IMG/VR virus record: IMGVR_UViG_3300030114_000007
Span: 1-64,000 of that record
Length of the DNA stretch: 64,000 nucleotides
Origin: a virus
Reading direction: 5' to 3' (one strand)
The position numbers and the translations under genes were made by a program. Numbering within the stretch: the first letter of the stretch is position 1; each line of letters begins with the position of its first letter. Below are positions 1 through 8,809 of the stretch, piece after piece. Below the pieces are notes generated by a model that did not search any database, was not told the DNA's origin, and worked only from the letters and a program-made list of their open reading frames with translations.

Positions 1-1166
1 GTAAGTGGTCTTGGATTATCATATTCTAACCTTAATACATTTAATATTAAAATTTCATTTCCATTTAACATGTTAATCCCTCCATTTTGTTTATTTCTAA
101 TTTTCTTTGTTATTTTATCTTCTAATTGATAAGTTTCATAAATTACTCCATCTTCATCAGCTAATGAATTAAAGTCAAATTCCGATTCTGTAAAATTAAA
201 GCATTCACTTTTATTATCACATTCTTTGCATTCCATATGTACATATTTTAAATTGTCATATATATTTTTGATTCTATACTCTAAGTTGTCATTATAGCTA
301 CTCTTTTCTGCCCATGATTTACATACTAATATTATTTCTTCAACTGTTTTATTTCTTTGTCTTAGATTAATAACTATTTTTTGGAGATCTAAATATCTAT
401 CTCCTTCAATAGTTCCATTTTCTAATATTTTAGTTATACATTTTGGAATATTAGTATTATTAATCATATAGGTAATTTTCTTTTCACTAGGATTATTTAT
501 AACTGTATTTTTACAATTCTTTTCATATAAAAATTCTATATCATATGGTCTAATTTCATCTCTGTTATCCATTGCAACTATCTTTACTAATTTTGTTTTA
601 TCCTCATCTTTAATATTATATGAATATGGAATTCGCAAAATCTGTGTTTTCTTAATAGCAAATTTATCCGCTCCAAACTTCTCACATAATGCTTTTTGAA
701 CTTCATTAACCATATCAAGTTTATTTGTTTTATTAATACAAATATATACATGAAATCCATTACCTGAATCTATGAGACAATGAAAATGAATTTTATATTG
801 CTTGAACAAGTTTAATATATCTAAATGGTCAAAATCTTCACCTAATTCCTTTTTATCAAAATCAAGTCCAATACAATATCGATAAAGCAAATTTTCAATT
901 TTACCTTCACCACTATCATCAACTGTTGCTAGTTGAAAATATGTATTTTTATTGTATTTAGTACCACTTGTAACATAATTAACAACACTATCAATATCAT
1001 TATAGAATTTTACTTTAGTTTCTGTTGCTGGAGTATTTCTAGTTTCATTATTTTGAAATATCCTTATATATTCTTCATCTTCATCAAAACCCCTATAAAT
1101 TAATTTAAGGAATTTCTTTACTTTAATATCCTTATCCATTGTTTTTAGTTCTTCTTTACTATACAT
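1..1166 (-). CDS. Archaeo-eukaryotic-type primase (PrimPol-like), 3' end outside window
   Basis: The minus-strand frame opens at ATG 1166 after a GTAGGA ribosome site and stays open to the window edge (388 codons), so the C-terminus is missing. Visible motifs fit the AEP/PrimPol fold: an hhDhD metal motif (GLDFD, residues 100-104), GNGFHVY (135-141) with the His of motif II, and LRIPYSYN (177-184). A helical part follows, then a Cys cluster (MECKECDNKSEC, about 320-331) that could bind zinc or an Fe-S cluster. Expected role: primer synthesis for phage DNA replication. It lies downstream of the lysis genes. The family call rests on motifs only; a fused helicase or second domain could lie beyond the edge. 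Confidence 0.75.
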   Translation of the reverse strand, partial: MYSKEELKTMDKDIKVKKFLKLIYRGFDEDEEYIRIFQNNETRNTPATETKVKFYNDIDSVVNYVTSGTKYNKNTYFQLATVDDSGEGKIENLLYRYCIGLDFDKKELGEDFDHLDILNLFKQYKIHFHCLIDSGNGFHVYICINKTNKLDMVNEVQKALCEKFGADKFAIKKTQILRIPYSYNIKDEDKTKLVKIVAMDNRDEIRPYDIEFLYEKNCKNTVINNPSEKKITYMINNTNIPKCITKILENGTIEGDRYLDLQKIVINLRQRNKTVEEIILVCKSWAEKSSYNDNLEYRIKNIYDNLKYVHMECKECDNKSECFNFTESEFDFNSLADEDGVIYETYQLEDKITKKIRNKQNGGINMLNGNEILILNVLRLEYDNPRPL

Positions 1167-1328
1167 GTTTATTCCTACTTTCTTGATTTATTTTCCTACT
1201 TTTAATACATTGGAAAGGGTGTAGGAATTTACCCCTTATCAATAGGCTCATGACTTCCTATCTATCCAATTTGATTTATTTTTTAGTAATTCACCATATA
1301 TAGATGAACTCCATTAAAAATAAATATA

Positions 1329-1364
1329 ATAAAAAGACCTAGAATATTGCATCTAAGTCCTTTT
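1329..1364 (-). terminator. Intrinsic terminator after the holin gene
   Basis: A hairpin (GGACTTAGA pairing with TCTAGGTC) is followed on the minus strand by a run of T. It lies 40 nt past the holin stop and ahead of the primase gene. The rest of 1167-1404 shows nothing else I can name. Confidence 0.7.
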
Positions 1365-1404
1365 AAAAGAATTGATTTAAAGTGTTTTTCTTACTTATAA
1401 TTTA

Positions 1405-1737
1405 TTATTCTACTGTTTTAGTTTCTTGAACTGTGGCAGTTTTATCATTTACAATTTCAGTATTAGTAACTTTCTTATATGTAAAATCATATCCCCCAGT
1501 GGCAGTAAAAGTAACTAATATACTGTTTAATATTACTAAAGGTAAATCTTTGAAATTAAAAGTAGATAATGTCAAACTAGATAATATTATTAATACAAAA
1601 GCAACTAAAGATGTATAATATTTAGTTGATATATTTTTAATATAAGGTAGTTCTTTTGTAAAATTAACAAATAAATTTGTAGCAAATACCACACCTGCAA
1701 ATGTCGCAACGTATTCCCATGTTAAAAAACTGTCCAT
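1405..1737 (-). CDS. Holin-like membrane protein
   Basis: This 110-residue protein has two to three hydrophobic segments (about residues 8-26, 43-60 and 64-80) and a charged, Thr/Glu-rich C-terminal tail. It follows the endolysin gene by 35 nt, the usual place for a holin, and ends at a terminator. A holin makes the membrane lesion that lets endolysin reach the wall. The ribosome site AAGGAGG is well placed, and an AAYAAATTAA element overlaps the endolysin stop just upstream. The call rests on size, topology and context; no holin family signature is certain. Confidence 0.7.
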   Translation of the reverse strand: MDSFLTWEYVATFAGVVFATNLFVNFTKELPYIKNISTKYYTSLVAFVLIILSSLTLSTFNFKDLPLVILNSILVTFTATGGYDFTYKKVTNTEIVNDKTATVQETKTVE

Positions 1738-1772
1738 AATATATTCCTCCTTAAAATTTTGTTTTAATTTAT

Positions 1773-2585
1773 TTAATTGTTTCCTGTATAATCTGCATTA
1801 TTAAAAATGTTAGCTTCTTTAGTTCTTCTACGATATAAACCTTCTATTCTTTTACCTCCACCATTAGACCATGCTTTAAAATTAGAAGTAATAGTATCTG
1901 CATCTTTAATTCCATTACACACGTTTCTATATAATGTAGATTGATGTAAAAGAGCATCCGTTCCACAATTATATGCAAATGAACATAATGCATCAAATTC
2001 ATTTTGAGTTAATGTTATGCCTTTAGAATCTAAATCATCTTTTATTACTTGAGCATAATTAGAGTTAATTAATTCTTTTAATAAATTACTAGCTTGTTCT
2101 TCTGTAATTTCATCGGGCAAATTAGCAATTTCTTTTCCGGTAAGTCCATATCCTTGGGTCAAAACACCAACGCAATCGTAGTATTTGTTCGGGAAAAATC
2201 CTTCAAAAGATTTCACGAATGAAATACAATCTTCTGAAACTAAAGAATCACTAACATTACTATCTTCAATAATATGTCCATTTTCATTAAATGTGTAAGA
2301 CCTACTATCAATTATTGCAGTTCTATTAATATAACACTCTCCCATATAGCCATTGCTAGAAGATTCAAGATAAAACCATACAGATTTTAATTGAATCCAT
2401 CCTGTTTTTAAATCTCCATTTTGTTCATCAAGATAGTACCATCTAGAGTCTTTATCTTGAAACCATCCAGTATCTAAAACACCAGTTGACTCATTTAAAT
2501 GATACCATTTATCGTTATTAGTATCTTGATACCATCCTTTAATAACTTTTCCATCAATTTCAACGCACCATTTCCACTGGTTCAT
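1773..2585 (-). CDS. Endolysin: cell-wall-binding repeats plus GH24 lysozyme
   Basis: The N-terminal 75 residues are three choline-binding-type repeats (GWYQ..WYHL, GWFQ..WYYL, GWIQ..WFYL). A GH24 phage lysozyme domain runs from about 115 to the end. Glu128 (SFEGF), Asp137 and Thr143 have the 9 and 15 residue spacing of the T4 lysozyme catalytic triad, so the enzyme should be active as a muramidase. There is no signal peptide, so it needs the neighbouring holin. The wall-binding part is N-terminal, the reverse of many endolysins. The start has AAAGGAGG; the preceding GIY-YIG gene overlaps it by 26 nt. Confidence 0.93.
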   Translation of the reverse strand: MNQWKWCVEIDGKVIKGWYQDTNNDKWYHLNESTGVLDTGWFQDKDSRWYYLDEQNGDLKTGWIQLKSVWFYLESSSNGYMGECYINRTAIIDSRSYTFNENGHIIEDSNVSDSLVSEDCISFVKSFEGFFPNKYYDCVGVLTQGYGLTGKEIANLPDEITEEQASNLLKELINSNYAQVIKDDLDSKGITLTQNEFDALCSFAYNCGTDALLHQSTLYRNVCNGIKDADTITSNFKAWSNGGGKRIEGLYRRRTKEANIFNNADYTGNN

Positions 2586-3489
2586 CGCTATTTCCTCCTT
2601 TTAATTTATTTTCTATATCATATTTTATGTATTCTTCTGGACTTAAATTTTCTACATATCTCCACACTAATTTAGTACCATCTTCAAGCTTTCCCGCACA
2701 TTGTCTTTTACCTTTACAACAATCAACAATATGCCCTTTATTAACATTTGTTTGTTTGCTGGCTTTTCCAATACTATAATATACTTTCAAAGTATTTACA
2801 CAAATAACTATTTTAGGTTTACTAGAACTATTGCCATTAGAAGCTTTTGATATTAATTTATTTATTTCATATTCATTCATTTTTAAATAATTATTATAAT
2901 AACAAAAAACTAATTTTTCACCATTTTGAGAAGATACATAATTCAATGTTCCTATACAACATCTACAAATATTTGTTTGAATAATTTTTAATTTTCTTCC
3001 TGCATCACTTGCAGATATAAATAATTCTTTTGTATTTAAACAAATGACTTTTATAGAATTTACATTGCTTTCCCCTTTTTGATATTCACTAATTTTTCTT
3101 TTGGTTTCGTTTAAACGTTTAAAATTATTTCCTCCACTGTCCCTATTATAACCAAAATTTATATCAGTGGAGTTATAGAAACTAATCCAACATTGTTCTT
3201 TTATATTTAATTCATTTCTAGAAAAAGCAATATCAAAAACTTTATCTACATTAAATTTATTTAATCCATATCTTTTTATTGATTTTAATAGATGAATATT
3301 TATATACTCATTTTCATTTTTTCTACTTTCACGTCCATTATAATAGTTATAAACTCTTTCAATATCTATTCCTTTACTTTCATATCTCTTATCAAATCCA
3401 TTTATAGTTTGTCCAATATAAACTTTTCCATTAACTAAATTTGTTATTTTATATACAACTCCATATACTTCTAAGTTTCCTATTTTCAT
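2560..3489 (-). CDS. GIY-YIG homing endonuclease with NUMOD-type repeats
   Basis: The N-terminus carries the GIY-YIG signature (YGVVYKITNLVNGKVYIGQT, about residues 8-27), followed by the usual Arg-containing region and two NUMOD1-like DNA-binding segments (around VICLNTKELFISASDAG and VICVNTLKVYYSIGKAS). It is free-standing and probably cuts the endolysin region of related phages to spread itself. I chose ATG 3489, which has AAGGAGTG upstream; a start at 3501 is also open. Its last codons overlap the endolysin start and ribosome site. It is clearly related to the nuclease at 48628-49635 in the first 130 residues. Confidence 0.9.
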   Translation of the reverse strand: MKIGNLEVYGVVYKITNLVNGKVYIGQTINGFDKRYESKGIDIERVYNYYNGRESRKNENEYINIHLLKSIKRYGLNKFNVDKVFDIAFSRNELNIKEQCWISFYNSTDINFGYNRDSGGNNFKRLNETKRKISEYQKGESNVNSIKVICLNTKELFISASDAGRKLKIIQTNICRCCIGTLNYVSSQNGEKLVFCYYNNYLKMNEYEINKLISKASNGNSSSKPKIVICVNTLKVYYSIGKASKQTNVNKGHIVDCCKGKRQCAGKLEDGTKLVWRYVENLSPEEYIKYDIENKLKGGNSDEPVEMVR

Positions 3490-3504
3490 AATTATCCACA
3501 CTCC

Positions 3505-3687
3505 TTAATTATTTGTCATATTTTTTAAATTATTTAATTCATGAATTGATGATTGCAACTTCTCAGAATTAACAAAAGAATAAACTTTTCCATATTTTTC
3601 ATCATCAAACTTCATGTAATTGAATCCTAAAAATACAAGTGCGTCAGCTAAACTTCTTTGATTTATCGCAAAATATTTGTTCGTAAT
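3505..3687 (-). CDS. Small DUF5659-like protein with apparent ATT start
   Basis: A 60-residue frame reads (M)TNKYFAINQRSLADALVF and so on. It matches the pattern of the 62-residue protein at 45401-45589 (xKYFxIxSLxLAxAxxYLxxNFMKF, then VYSFxxSExxxxxIxxL), a family often labelled DUF5659. No ATG, GTG or TTG opens the frame at the right place; ATT at 3687 lies 6 nt after AAAGGA. Either ATT is used as a rare start or the start codon has decayed. Function is unknown. Confidence 0.55.
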   Translation of the reverse strand: MTNKYFAINQRSLADALVFLGFNYMKFDDEKYGKVYSFVNSEKLQSSIHELNNLKNMTNN

Positions 3688-3715
3688 TAACCATCCTTTC
3701 TAAATTTGGACATAG

Positions 3716-3745
3716 TAAAAGACCTAGATTTTCACCTAAGTCTTC
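3716..3745 (-). terminator. Hairpin terminator
   Basis: AAGACTTAGG pairs with CTAGGTCTT and is followed by TTTAC on the minus strand. It lies just upstream of the small gene at 3505-3687 and ends leftward transcription from the fibre genes. Confidence 0.55.
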
Positions 3746-3785
3746 ATTCATTTATACATCGCTTCCTTTTTAATTTTTTACATAA

Positions 3786-3818
3786 TAAAAAGGCTTGAAA
3801 TTTTCATTCAAACCTTTA
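3786..3818 (-). terminator. Hairpin terminator
   Basis: AAAGGTTTGAA pairs with TTCAAGCCTTTTT on the minus strand, a second terminator in tandem with the one at 3716. Confidence 0.65.
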
Positions 3819-3865
3819 AAATTAGCTTTTCTTATTGATTTTTGAGTTAATAGATAAACTACGAA

Positions 3866-3973
3866 TTAAGTCTTATCTTGAGTGAGTGACATAACATTTG
3901 TTACGGAAACTAAATCTTCAAACCTAGTCATAGAGCCATTCTTAAAAGTCAAAGTTAACTTAAAATGGTTATT
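3866..3973 (-). pseudogene. Short start-less reading frame, possible gene remnant
   Basis: A 35-codon open frame ends ...LTFKNGSMTRFEDLVSVTN... and looks protein-like (alternating hydrophobic and charged residues). It has no usable start codon or ribosome site and a stop immediately upstream. It may be the tail of a lost gene between two terminators. I do not recognise the family; chance is possible. Confidence 0.25.
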
Positions 3974-4038
3974 TTAAATGCATAAACTCTTGATAAAAAG
4001 TCCAATTTATCAACTCACTATTTTAATTTTTGAGTATA

Positions 4039-4072
4039 AAATAAGAAGGTAAAAATTACTTCACCTTCTTAT
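4039..4072 (-). terminator. Intrinsic terminator after the SGNH fibre gene
   Basis: AATAAGAAGGT pairs with ACCTTCTTATT, giving an 11-bp stem just past the stop of the 4105-6066 gene. Confidence 0.75.
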
Positions 4073-4104
4073 TAAGCTTGTACATCATTTATTCATATTA
4101 CGAA

Positions 4105-6066
4105 TTATATTGTTTCAATAAAACTAGTAATTCTTTCTCCTAAATGTGGATAACCAACTGAAGAATTAAGATGTAACTGGTCATAATTGTTAGGATATGT
4201 ACCACCTTGGCTACCACTTGCATCATAAGCATTAGGAGATGCAGAAAATACATTCCAAGTAAATTTATTAATACCACTGTTTTCCCAAGCATTGTAACAT
4301 GGTAGTGAGTTGAGATTTGCAATTTCCTCAATCTTTTTTGCAAGTGTTTTCATTGTTCTGCCTGTACCGGGTGCATATTCAGTATATCCGTCAGCGTCAA
4401 TAAATTGATATTTACCTGCACAATGTGGTGTTACAATTGCAATTCTACATTTTAAGTTGTTTGCTGTTGTTAATAGGCTATAAATCTTATTAACAACATA
4501 CTGCAATAATCCTGCTATCGTGTTGTTTGTAGGATAAATATCTCCAATAATACCATCTGCTGTTCCTCGGTTATTATATCCTCCATAAACTATTATTAAG
4601 TCTTTATTTGCTACATCACTACTCGTAAGAGGTGCTAAAGTACCGTTTGAATTTGTACCACCATCAACCATTTCTATTAATCCTAATCCACCCAGTGCGT
4701 GAGTTGTTACAGTCATTCCAAGTATGGTATTCAGTTTTTGTTGCCACACCCCTGCGGCTGTTAAACTATCACCTATACATAATGCGTTTTTGCCATACCA
4801 TTTCCCTTTAAGTCCAATAATATCTGATTGCATTTTAATAATATTTTCATTGACTTCCGTTTCGATTTGAAATTTATAAACTATTTTTTCAGGGCATGAC
4901 GTACCTTGCACTAATATTGCCTTATTTGTGTCAGCGGTTAAAAATGCCACACGCATATATGTAGCATTTGATGGTGACGTAACGTATGAATCTAATGTCG
5001 CACCACCAGAAATATAAGCAAAAGCCGAATCAAAAAAAGCATAAAATTTTGTTTTATATCCACAATATGATGTACTTGGGCTAATTATTCTCCAGCCACT
5101 TGCACAATAGTTTGCATCGTTTACTACTGCACCATTGACTGAATTGACTGATGTTCCTGCGACAAATTTAGTTGGGTCTAAAAGGTTGATAGCATTGAGT
5201 ACGAAAAAAGATGTTTTTACTGGTGTTACTGCTCCATCTGCTAAACTTGTACTTTGGTAAGTATTGCCTCTATTCCATGCACTTAAACTCCAATAATACC
5301 AACCATAATCTGCATTAACACCTGATGTTGTAATTGTAAATGTAGCCGTTGAAGTTGTAGTACCACCACTAAAAATAGGTGATGTATTTGTTCCGCTAGT
5401 TACCTTTGTAAATGTAATATTTGAACCACTTCCACCTGTTGTCCATCCACTAAAAGTAGTTCCTCTTATAGCTGTAGCTACTAAATCTGTTGTTGTCATT
5501 GCTAAAGTTAATGCTACTGTAAAAGCAACTCCATTAAGAGTAATAGTGATATTTCCTGCCACAGTTGGAATAGCAGTAACTGTTAATGTATCAACTTCTT
5601 TTATATCTCCATTTACTATATAAGTATTTGCATTTCCAGTTGGATAAGCAGTTTGTAATGCAGATAATGTTGCATATACACCTTTTGGAGATCCACTTGA
5701 TAAACTTGCTATTTGTGATGTATGTGTTGCTATAGAATTTGTATTATTTGTTACATTAGCATTAGTAGAATCCAATGATGTTTTATCTGCTTTTAATGCA
5801 AGTGCATTATTTACATCTATTGTTTTTGCCTTTTCGGTTATATATGTTTGGTTCGGAATACCTGATAATTGTGTACGGTCATTTTTTATAGCAGTAGCTA
5901 AGTCTGGTTCTGTTATTCCGTTAGTAGTTAAAACTCCAATTTTATTAAAATTCAAATTAATTGCATCTTGAGTTTTAGTTGCGTTTGAATCAATTTTTTC
6001 GACATCACTTTGTTTAAATATATCACCTGCTTTAAGTCCTAATTGGTCTAAAATTATATCTGCCAT
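4105..6066 (-). CDS. Tail fibre with C-terminal SGNH (GDSL) hydrolase
   Basis: A 653-residue virion-type protein. The N-terminus (to about 130) is coiled, followed by a Thr/Ser/Gly-rich beta region. From about residue 430 there is an SGNH hydrolase: GDSLTAAG (block I, nucleophile Ser), GGYNN (block III) and DQLHLN (block V, Asp and His). Such domains deacetylate or de-esterify surface glycans and act at adsorption, so this is probably a receptor-binding or depolymerase-like fibre. It is the last tail gene before lysis and ends at a terminator. The substrate cannot be told from sequence. Confidence 0.85.
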   Translation of the reverse strand: MADIILDQLGLKAGDIFKQSDVEKIDSNATKTQDAINLNFNKIGVLTTNGITEPDLATAIKNDRTQLSGIPNQTYITEKAKTIDVNNALALKADKTSLDSTNANVTNNTNSIATHTSQIASLSSGSPKGVYATLSALQTAYPTGNANTYIVNGDIKEVDTLTVTAIPTVAGNITITLNGVAFTVALTLAMTTTDLVATAIRGTTFSGWTTGGSGSNITFTKVTSGTNTSPIFSGGTTTSTATFTITTSGVNADYGWYYWSLSAWNRGNTYQSTSLADGAVTPVKTSFFVLNAINLLDPTKFVAGTSVNSVNGAVVNDANYCASGWRIISPSTSYCGYKTKFYAFFDSAFAYISGGATLDSYVTSPSNATYMRVAFLTADTNKAILVQGTSCPEKIVYKFQIETEVNENIIKMQSDIIGLKGKWYGKNALCIGDSLTAAGVWQQKLNTILGMTVTTHALGGLGLIEMVDGGTNSNGTLAPLTSSDVANKDLIIVYGGYNNRGTADGIIGDIYPTNNTIAGLLQYVVNKIYSLLTTANNLKCRIAIVTPHCAGKYQFIDADGYTEYAPGTGRTMKTLAKKIEEIANLNSLPCYNAWENSGINKFTWNVFSASPNAYDASGSQGGTYPNNYDQLHLNSSVGYPHLGERITSFIETI

Positions 6067-6106
6067 TTTAAACTCATTCCTTTCTTTATTGTATTTTTTT
6101 TACATA

Positions 6107-6150
6107 ATAAAAGACCTAGAGAATAAATCTAACTCTAAGTCTTTTTATTA
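6107..6150. terminator. Bidirectional hairpin terminator
   Basis: AAAAGACCTAGA and TCTAAGTCTTTTT form a stem flanked by A and T runs on either side, so it could act on both strands. It separates the fibre gene 4105-6066 from the gene at 6412. Confidence 0.6.
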
Positions 6151-6168
6151 ATTCATTATTAAATTTAC

Positions 6169-6268
6169 TTAATCTAAGCTAACATCATAAGTTAATTAAC
6201 ATTGATTTAATACTCTTATATCTTTTGTGTATCTGTATTCAATAAATGATAATTTAAACATCACTTAT
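6169..6268 (-). pseudogene. Decayed 3' fragment of a distal-tail-protein gene copy
   Basis: The minus strand reads TKDIRVLNQC, a stop, then LTYDVSLD and a stop. It matches the end of the intact protein at 11510-12439 (AKDMEVLKQYGLTYDVSAS); DNA similarity continues for roughly 90 nt upstream with frame damage. No start exists. It looks like the leftover end of a second copy lost when fibre genes were rearranged. The rest of 6067-6411 holds a terminator and one AAYAAATTAA copy (6306-6315). Confidence 0.65.
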
Positions 6269-6411
6269 CTTAAACATCTTGAGTTCATAGATAATTTTAT
6301 TTGTCTTAATTTATTTTTATTATCTTATCTTTGTATTAATAATGGAGTTAAATATTTATACAACTAAAAAACTAACTCTTAACTAGTGATATACTAATTA
6401 TAAATTTAACT

Positions 6412-8748
6412 TTATTTTAATATAAGATATCTTTCTGAGATTACTCCTATTTTATTTGATGATGTCACATACCATACTTCCCCGTTATTATCTACAGTTA
6501 TATCCTGTATATTATCAGGCACAGTATATGACCATAACTCTGTAAGATCACTAACATTCATTTTTATTATTTGATTACCCGTCATTGTGAATTCTCCGGG
6601 TCTCTTAATTAAATAAAGATATTTTCCATCTTTAGCACAAGCACCTATATATATATTAAATCCATCATACGCATGATAAGTATAGGAATCAGTAGGCAGA
6701 GCTGTGAAATCATTTTGTGATTTACCAATGCCTGCTGGGTCTGTACCATAATCGTAAGTACCATTTGTAGCCTCATACAAATAATTATTAACATAGACTA
6801 AACTAGCATTGTCAATAGGAGCAGATGATGTACTAGTTGAAATTATTATATTACCAGAAGAACCAATCTTACGTGTGAAATAATAGAATGAATTTCCGTA
6901 TTTATCCTGTGGCATACTAGCCATATAATATACATTTCCGAACTCATCTGTAGTGATTCCACTAGAACTAACATTAGCATATGTCATAGATATATCCCAT
7001 ACCACTGAGCCATTAGTATTTAATTTAACAATTCTGCATGGATTTGTATAGTTATATACTGCTAATATAATATTACCAAAAACATCTGTTTTCATTCTAT
7101 CTATAGATTCACAAGTTGGAGGTGTGTATGTCCATAACTGAGAACCATTAGCATCATACTTTGTTACTGTATTAGTAATTGATATAATAACATTATTAGA
7201 ATTATCGGTACATAAATTCTTGTAATAGTTGTTTGATATATCTTTTTTCCATATCTGATTACCAATAAAATCATACTTAATCAATCCGGAAGTATTGAAT
7301 ATATAACAATTGTTTAAACCATCTGTTTGAGTACGAATAATCCCTGTACCAGTGGTAATATTAATAGTGAACTTTTCTATAATTTGTCTTTCAATATTAT
7401 TAGATAATATATAATCTGAGACACCATATCCTCCTAGACTTTTGGGAGTAACACCTTGAACATATCCATTTCCCCCATGAAATCCCATAGGAATAGATAT
7501 ATTTTGACTTGTAGGTGTTATAATCATATCTCCCTTATTTGGCATTGTACCAACAATTTGTCCATTTTTAGTTGTTGCAGTTGCATTTAATAACAATTGA
7601 TTTGGTGTTGCGTTCCCATCACCTCCTTTACCCTGTAATATAAAAGAATTACTTATAATTTCATATCTTAAATTTACTATTAAATTAGCACGGACATTTG
7701 TAACTGAACTTCCAAAATAATCTACTATACTTCTAGAAACTAAATTATTAACTTTTAACGCAATACTGCCTGTACTAGCCACATTAAATTTAACCGTTAT
7801 TGGATATCCATCTGTTAATGATATTAAATTAGGAACAGTTATTGAATAAACATTACCCACATTTGTTGTTGTATAAATTGAGCCTAATTCACTTAATGCG
7901 CCTTCTACATTTGTACTTATAAAATAATTAGCACTATCAGTTATTAACACATCACTTGCATTAATTGTTGGAATTATCCAATCATTCCCATTATATCTTT
8001 TTAATTTATTAACAGTAGTATCCCACCACACAATATGTATATCTGTTGGTTGTGCCCCACTAACAATAAATTTATCAACACATGCCCATTTTGTATTATC
8101 AGTTGGTGATATTCCTATTGTTGCATTTTGTTTCGCATAATACATTATCTGATTTAAACTACAAGCATCTCCTATTGCATAAGTTGTAGTTGATGAATAT
8201 TCACCTTTATAATTTATATTCAAACTTGGGTCTCCTTTATCTCCCTTGATGGTATATCTTGTCCAATATGTATCACTAGACACATTTTCATTTGGTTCAT
8301 GATTTAAATTGCTTCCATCAAATGTACTCATGAACCCATATCCATTATGTTTTACTAAATTACCTAAAACAAAAGTTGTAGTTGCATTCCAATCGCCTCT
8401 ATCTTTGTATTGTTTAAGTAAATTTTCAAACTCTTGTTTTTTTTGTTCATAAAAAACTACAACACCATCTCTCATATATATTTGCATTCCTCGTATACAT
8501 GCACATAATTTATTCCATGTATCACTCGTTGGTAGATATTCTTGTAAATTTACTGCCAATTGTGTCATTTCAGTTTTTTCAGCATCCGTTGTATAAGTTT
8601 TATTCTTTAATGTATAATATCTCTCAATCATATCAGAATGTGATTTATCAACATCTTGAAATACTATAAAAGTATCAGGGTTTAAATCATTATCTGTTGT
8701 AAAAGTTGACCATCTTGGCACTAAATCGTCAGTCATATAAGTTGCCAT
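6412..8748 (-). CDS. Tail fibre / baseplate protein with C-terminal propeller-like repeats
   Basis: A 778-residue protein. The N-terminus begins MATYMTDDLVPRW and has a short coil near 95-125. Two carbohydrate-binding-like segments follow (WNATTTFVLGNLVKHNGYGF and YSSTTTYAIGDACSLNQIMY). The last 300 residues contain repeated strands of the type NGSQLWTYT, NGSVVWDIS and DLTELWSYT, with DxFGNVYY / DNNGEVWY motifs, as in PQQ-like beta-propellers. Role: distal tail structure or receptor contact, inferred from position between two other fibre-type genes. No enzyme motif is visible. Confidence 0.75.
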   Translation of the reverse strand: MATYMTDDLVPRWSTFTTDNDLNPDTFIVFQDVDKSHSDMIERYYTLKNKTYTTDAEKTEMTQLAVNLQEYLPTSDTWNKLCACIRGMQIYMRDGVVVFYEQKKQEFENLLKQYKDRGDWNATTTFVLGNLVKHNGYGFMSTFDGSNLNHEPNENVSSDTYWTRYTIKGDKGDPSLNINYKGEYSSTTTYAIGDACSLNQIMYYAKQNATIGISPTDNTKWACVDKFIVSGAQPTDIHIVWWDTTVNKLKRYNGNDWIIPTINASDVLITDSANYFISTNVEGALSELGSIYTTTNVGNVYSITVPNLISLTDGYPITVKFNVASTGSIALKVNNLVSRSIVDYFGSSVTNVRANLIVNLRYEIISNSFILQGKGGDGNATPNQLLLNATATTKNGQIVGTMPNKGDMIITPTSQNISIPMGFHGGNGYVQGVTPKSLGGYGVSDYILSNNIERQIIEKFTINITTGTGIIRTQTDGLNNCYIFNTSGLIKYDFIGNQIWKKDISNNYYKNLCTDNSNNVIISITNTVTKYDANGSQLWTYTPPTCESIDRMKTDVFGNIILAVYNYTNPCRIVKLNTNGSVVWDISMTYANVSSSGITTDEFGNVYYMASMPQDKYGNSFYYFTRKIGSSGNIIISTSTSSAPIDNASLVYVNNYLYEATNGTYDYGTDPAGIGKSQNDFTALPTDSYTYHAYDGFNIYIGACAKDGKYLYLIKRPGEFTMTGNQIIKMNVSDLTELWSYTVPDNIQDITVDNNGEVWYVTSSNKIGVISERYLILK

Positions 8749-8771
8749 ACTTTTTCCTCCTTATTTTTTCA

Positions 8772-8809
8772 ATAAAATAAGCCAAGAGAAATTCTCCTAG
8801 CCTATTTTT
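8772..8809 (-). terminator. Hairpin terminator at the end of the 881-residue tail gene
   Basis: AATAGGCTAGGAGA pairs with TCTCTTGGCTTATT on the minus strand, overlapping the last codons of the 8797-11442 gene, and is followed by TTTTATT. Confidence 0.65.

Noticed and set aside
2853-2862. A further AAYAAATTAA match inside the GIY-YIG gene
   Set aside because: It is in mid-gene with no ribosome site after it, so it is probably background in AT-rich coding DNA.
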